Under the pieces are notes generated by a model that ran no database searches, was not told the DNA's origin, and was given only the letters and a program-made list of their open reading frames with translations. This document shows positions 61,432-64,000 of a stretch of DNA of 64,000 nucleotides, piece after piece (position 1 is the first letter of the stretch; every line of letters starts with the position of its first letter). The position numbers and the translations under genes were made by a program. Source of the DNA: Sphingorhabdus lacus (lineage in GTDB: Bacteria; Pseudomonadota; Alphaproteobacteria; Sphingomonadales; Sphingomonadaceae); assembly GCF_009768975.1 (NCBI RefSeq), contig NZ_CP035733.1, forward strand, positions 2,772,001 through 2,836,000. Direction: 5' to 3'.

Positions 61432-63435
61432 TTGGAAAAGCATATTCAAATTCGTATCGCCGCCTTTTGCGCACTTGCATTGGCCAGTCTCCTTTCTCCT
61501 TCCATCTCGTGGGCGAACGAATCCCCATGGGTGATTTCCAACGGTCAGGCCGATGCCGGGCTTTACGAGCCACGCCATATCCAGAAAGCCTATGAAAAAG
61601 GGACGCGCAGCCGCGACGGGAAACCGGGGCCGAACTATTGGCAGAATCATGCGACCCATAAGATAAAGGTCACCGTCGCTCCCCCTGATAAGAAGGTTCG
61701 CGGCGAACAGGTAATCATCTACACCAACAACAGCCCCGATCCGCTTCCTGCTCTGGTTTTCCGCATGTACATGGATGCGCACAAGCCGGAAGCGCTCCGT
61801 GAATATCCCACGTCGCGCGATTTCATGACTTCGGGCATTACGGTCGAAGAGTTCAGCGTCGACGGTGCGGTGATGCTATGGGACGATCCCAAGAGTCCCG
61901 TGGCAGGAATGAACTTTCCCGGCAGTACGACGCATACCATCCTGTTGCCCAAACCGATTCCTCCGAAAGGAAGCGTGTCGATCAAGATGCGCTGGAACTA
62001 TGATCTAGTGCGCGACAAGGGCTGGAAAGAAGGCGCGATTGATGACAGCACTTTCTTCCTCGCCTATTTCTTTCCGCGCGTCACCAACTACAGCGACGAC
62101 AGCGGCTGGGACACGCGATTATTCACCATGGGACGGGAGTTTAACAACGACTTTGCCGATTTCGATGTCGAGGTTGTTTCGCCGCGCGACTATGTGGTGT
62201 GGGCAACCGGCGAACTCCAAAACCCGGCCGACGTTCTGCAACCTGAGATCGTCGCCCGCCTGAAGGCCAGCGAGAAAAGCGATCAGGTTGCAACGATCGC
62301 TGAAGCCGCCGACATCAAGGGCGGTAAGGTAACGGCCCGTGCGGCAATGCTGAGCTGGAAATGGCGGGCAAAGCATGTGCCTGATTTTGCACTGGCACTC
62401 AGCAACCACTACCGATGGCAGGCATCGAGTGTAGTAGTGGCGCCTTCGACGGGCCGCCGCGTGGGTGTACAGGCGGCCTATGCCGACAGCGCGACCGACT
62501 TCAAACCGATGGTCGAATATGGCCGACAGGCGTTGCAATTTGCCTCCACCAAATATCCGGGAGTTCCCTATCCGTACCCCAAAACGACAATCATATTGGG
62601 CGGCGCGGATGAGGAATATCCGATGATGGTCAATGACGGATCAAATATCGGCAGCCCGGAAGCCGCAAGCCTGCCTGAAAATGCCTTCACCGGCTTTGTT
62701 GCGACGCATGAAATCCTGCACAGCTGGTTCCCCTTTTACATGGGTATCAACGAGAAACGTTATCCCTTCATGGACGAAGGCTGGACAACCGCGTTCGAAT
62801 ATCTCCGCAACCGCGAGGTGCTTGGCGTCGAAAAAGCGGATGCCCTGTTCAAGGATTTCCGGGTGGTCAAGGTCGGCTGGCCGGAAGCTGCTTCAGGTAA
62901 TGAAATTCCGGTGATTACGCCGCATGATTCGCTGTTTGGCCAAGCGTCGGTATTTGCATTCAACCAATATGGGAAAGCCGCGCTCGGCTATCTGGCGCTC
63001 AAGGACCTGATGGGAGATGAGGCGTTCAAAAAGGGCCTGCACACCTTCATGGAGCGTTGGCACGGCAAGCGTCCCTTGCCTTGGGATATGTTCAACAGCT
63101 TCAATAATGCAGGCGTCGGCGATCATAGCTGGTTCTTCAAAAACTGGTTCTTTGGCTATAACTATATGGACCTTGCCGTCGGTGAGGTGCGTACGGACGG
63201 GGGATCGCATATTGTAAAGGTGCACAATCCAGGAGGCATGGCGATGCCGTTCGACCTCATCCTCAACTATGCCGACGGCACCAGCGAGCGTGTGCATCGC
63301 ACGCCTGCAGCATGGCAATCGGATGGCGGCGCAACCGACGTTACCGTTTCAAACGGCAAGACACTCAGCGCCGTTACACTCGACACCGGGATTTTTGTGG
63401 ACTTCAATCCGAAGGATAACAGCTGGAAACAGTGA
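61432..63435 (+). CDS. M1 family zinc metallopeptidase
   Basis: 667 residues from TTG 61432, with GGAGG 6 nt upstream and leading straight into a signal peptide (about 1-28, ending SISWA); ATG 61399 gives 11 more residues but has a weak ribosome-binding site. Zinc motif ATHEILHSWFPF with the third ligand Glu 18 residues later (MDEGWTTAFEY). The canonical GAMEN substrate motif is not evident; GGADEEYPMMV occupies its place. Aminopeptidase-type activity in the periplasm is likely. Confidence 0.9.
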   Translation: MEKHIQIRIAAFCALALASLLSPSISWANESPWVISNGQADAGLYEPRHIQKAYEKGTRSRDGKPGPNYWQNHATHKIKVTVAPPDKKVRGEQVIIYTNNSPDPLPALVFRMYMDAHKPEALREYPTSRDFMTSGITVEEFSVDGAVMLWDDPKSPVAGMNFPGSTTHTILLPKPIPPKGSVSIKMRWNYDLVRDKGWKEGAIDDSTFFLAYFFPRVTNYSDDSGWDTRLFTMGREFNNDFADFDVEVVSPRDYVVWATGELQNPADVLQPEIVARLKASEKSDQVATIAEAADIKGGKVTARAAMLSWKWRAKHVPDFALALSNHYRWQASSVVVAPSTGRRVGVQAAYADSATDFKPMVEYGRQALQFASTKYPGVPYPYPKTTIILGGADEEYPMMVNDGSNIGSPEAASLPENAFTGFVATHEILHSWFPFYMGINEKRYPFMDEGWTTAFEYLRNREVLGVEKADALFKDFRVVKVGWPEAASGNEIPVITPHDSLFGQASVFAFNQYGKAALGYLALKDLMGDEAFKKGLHTFMERWHGKRPLPWDMFNSFNNAGVGDHSWFFKNWFFGYNYMDLAVGEVRTDGGSHIVKVHNPGGMAMPFDLILNYADGTSERVHRTPAAWQSDGGATDVTVSNGKTLSAVTLDTGIFVDFNPKDNSWKQ

Positions 63436-63516
63436 AAAAGAAACTGACATTTGAAAACATCTCGTCGGTCCGAACCAACTCGGCGGGACAGCAATTAACG
63501 GGGAAGGGAAATGAAT

Positions 63517-64000
63517 ATGAGTGAAGTAACATCGCCACCGCCAACATGGCTGCGAATATTGCAGTTCCCGCTTATCCGCTTGGTTCTGCTTGGCGTGCCG
63601 CTATTTGGGGGCATCGCCTTCAGCAATACATTCATGGAAGAAAACAAGGGCAACGCTGTTGCAGCTATCGTCGCGGCCACTGCGATGGTGTCATTGGCCA
63701 TGTGCATTTACGTCGGCTTTGTCCGCTGGATCGAGCGCCGCGAAGTCACCGAGTTTGAACTATCCGCTATGCCAAGGGAGTTGGGCATCGGGCTATTGAT
63801 AGGGGCCGGCCTCTATACCGGATGCATGATCATTTTGTACGTGCTGGGGATTTTCCGCATTGACGGATTTAACCCTGTGTCCATCATGCTGCCGGCGATT
63901 GCCCTGGCGATCAGCTCCGGCTTTCTTGAAGAATTGCTGTTTCGCGGCGCCCTGTTTCGCATCGTTGAAGAATGGTTGGGGAGCTGGGTTTCGATCATCG
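63517..64000 (+). CDS. CPBP family intramembrane protease, N-terminal part (cut by window end)
   Basis: 161 codons visible from ATG 63517 (AAGGGA 7 nt upstream; ATG 63511 is also in frame). At least four hydrophobic segments. The catalytic motif LEELLFRGALFR (EExxxR) is present; the His motifs would lie beyond the edge. Second CPBP gene within 6.5 kb. It follows the M1 peptidase by 81 bp. Confidence 0.85.
   Translation, partial: MSEVTSPPPTWLRILQFPLIRLVLLGVPLFGGIAFSNTFMEENKGNAVAAIVAATAMVSLAMCIYVGFVRWIERREVTEFELSAMPRELGIGLLIGAGLYTGCMIILYVLGIFRIDGFNPVSIMLPAIALAISSGFLEELLFRGALFRIVEEWLGSWVSII

Noticed and set aside
60670-61782. 370-codon frame antisense to the M13 and M1 genes
   Set aside because: It crosses two well-supported genes and their junction, with no family signature.
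1-64000. CRISPR array, insertion sequence, prophage or restriction-modification system
   Set aside because: I found no regularly spaced repeats, transposase, integrase, phage structural gene or known defence gene in any frame.

Overview
The window reads as chromosome of a high-GC alphaproteobacterium, most likely Sphingomonadales (Sphingopyxis/Sphingorhabdus/Sphingomonas-like). This is an inference from protein character and gene order: pyrE-pdxJ-acpS-lepB, coxB-coxA-ctaB-ctaG-ctaE-DUF983-SURF1, pcm-tolC-DUF2497, and secreted S9, M13 and M1 peptidases. I see no insertion sequence, prophage, CRISPR array or rRNA. There is one tRNA (Cys). Genes are dense and translational coupling (ATGA, GTGA, TTGA overlaps) is common.

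Layout. 1-3.4 kb: end of rpe, a heparinase II/III protein and purH. 3.5-5.0 kb: a DEAD-box RNA helicase on the minus strand. 5.4-10.6 kb: a plus-strand group with an FAD oxidoreductase, GtrA, a sulfatase-fold membrane enzyme and an STT3-like GT-C membrane protein, which looks like a lipid-linked glycan or envelope-modification cluster. 10.6-17.5 kb: a long minus-strand run (DUF442 phosphatase, small membrane protein, fatty acid hydroxylase, GMC oxidoreductase, thrC, RlmI-like methylase, folB, pteridine-reductase-like SDR). 17.6-25.4 kb: recQ, an Atm1-type ABC exporter, a small membrane protein, an AI-2E family transporter, lepB, acpS, pdxJ and pyrE. 25.7-32.8 kb: the aa3 cytochrome oxidase operon with its assembly factors. 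32.8-41.3 kb: infC (probable ATC start), a DsbD-like protein, MATE, a hypothetical and valS. 41.5-47.8 kb: an S9 peptidase, a 23-residue ORF, an amidohydrolase, DUF2497 (PopZ-like), tolC and pcm. 48.0-51.6 kb: tRNA-Cys, an MHS transporter and a second S9 peptidase.

The most interesting stretch is 51.8-59.2 kb. An AraC regulator is translationally coupled to a POT-type transporter. It is divergent from an operon encoding a lipoprotein, a membrane protein, a CPBP intramembrane protease and a PliG-like g-type lysozyme inhibitor. A following gene encodes a secreted protein with two copies of one unknown domain. The promoter regions of the operon and of the following gene each carry a tandem pair of the element TGGCAGnnnnTGTCCA with start points 21 bp apart. 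That predicts one AraC-controlled envelope-defence regulon. An LprI-like protein lies just beyond the POT gene. The window ends with M13 and M1 metallopeptidases and a second, cut-off CPBP protease.

Start codons were re-chosen where Shine-Dalgarno spacing, overlaps or signal peptides argued against the longest frame. Those choices are explained per gene.
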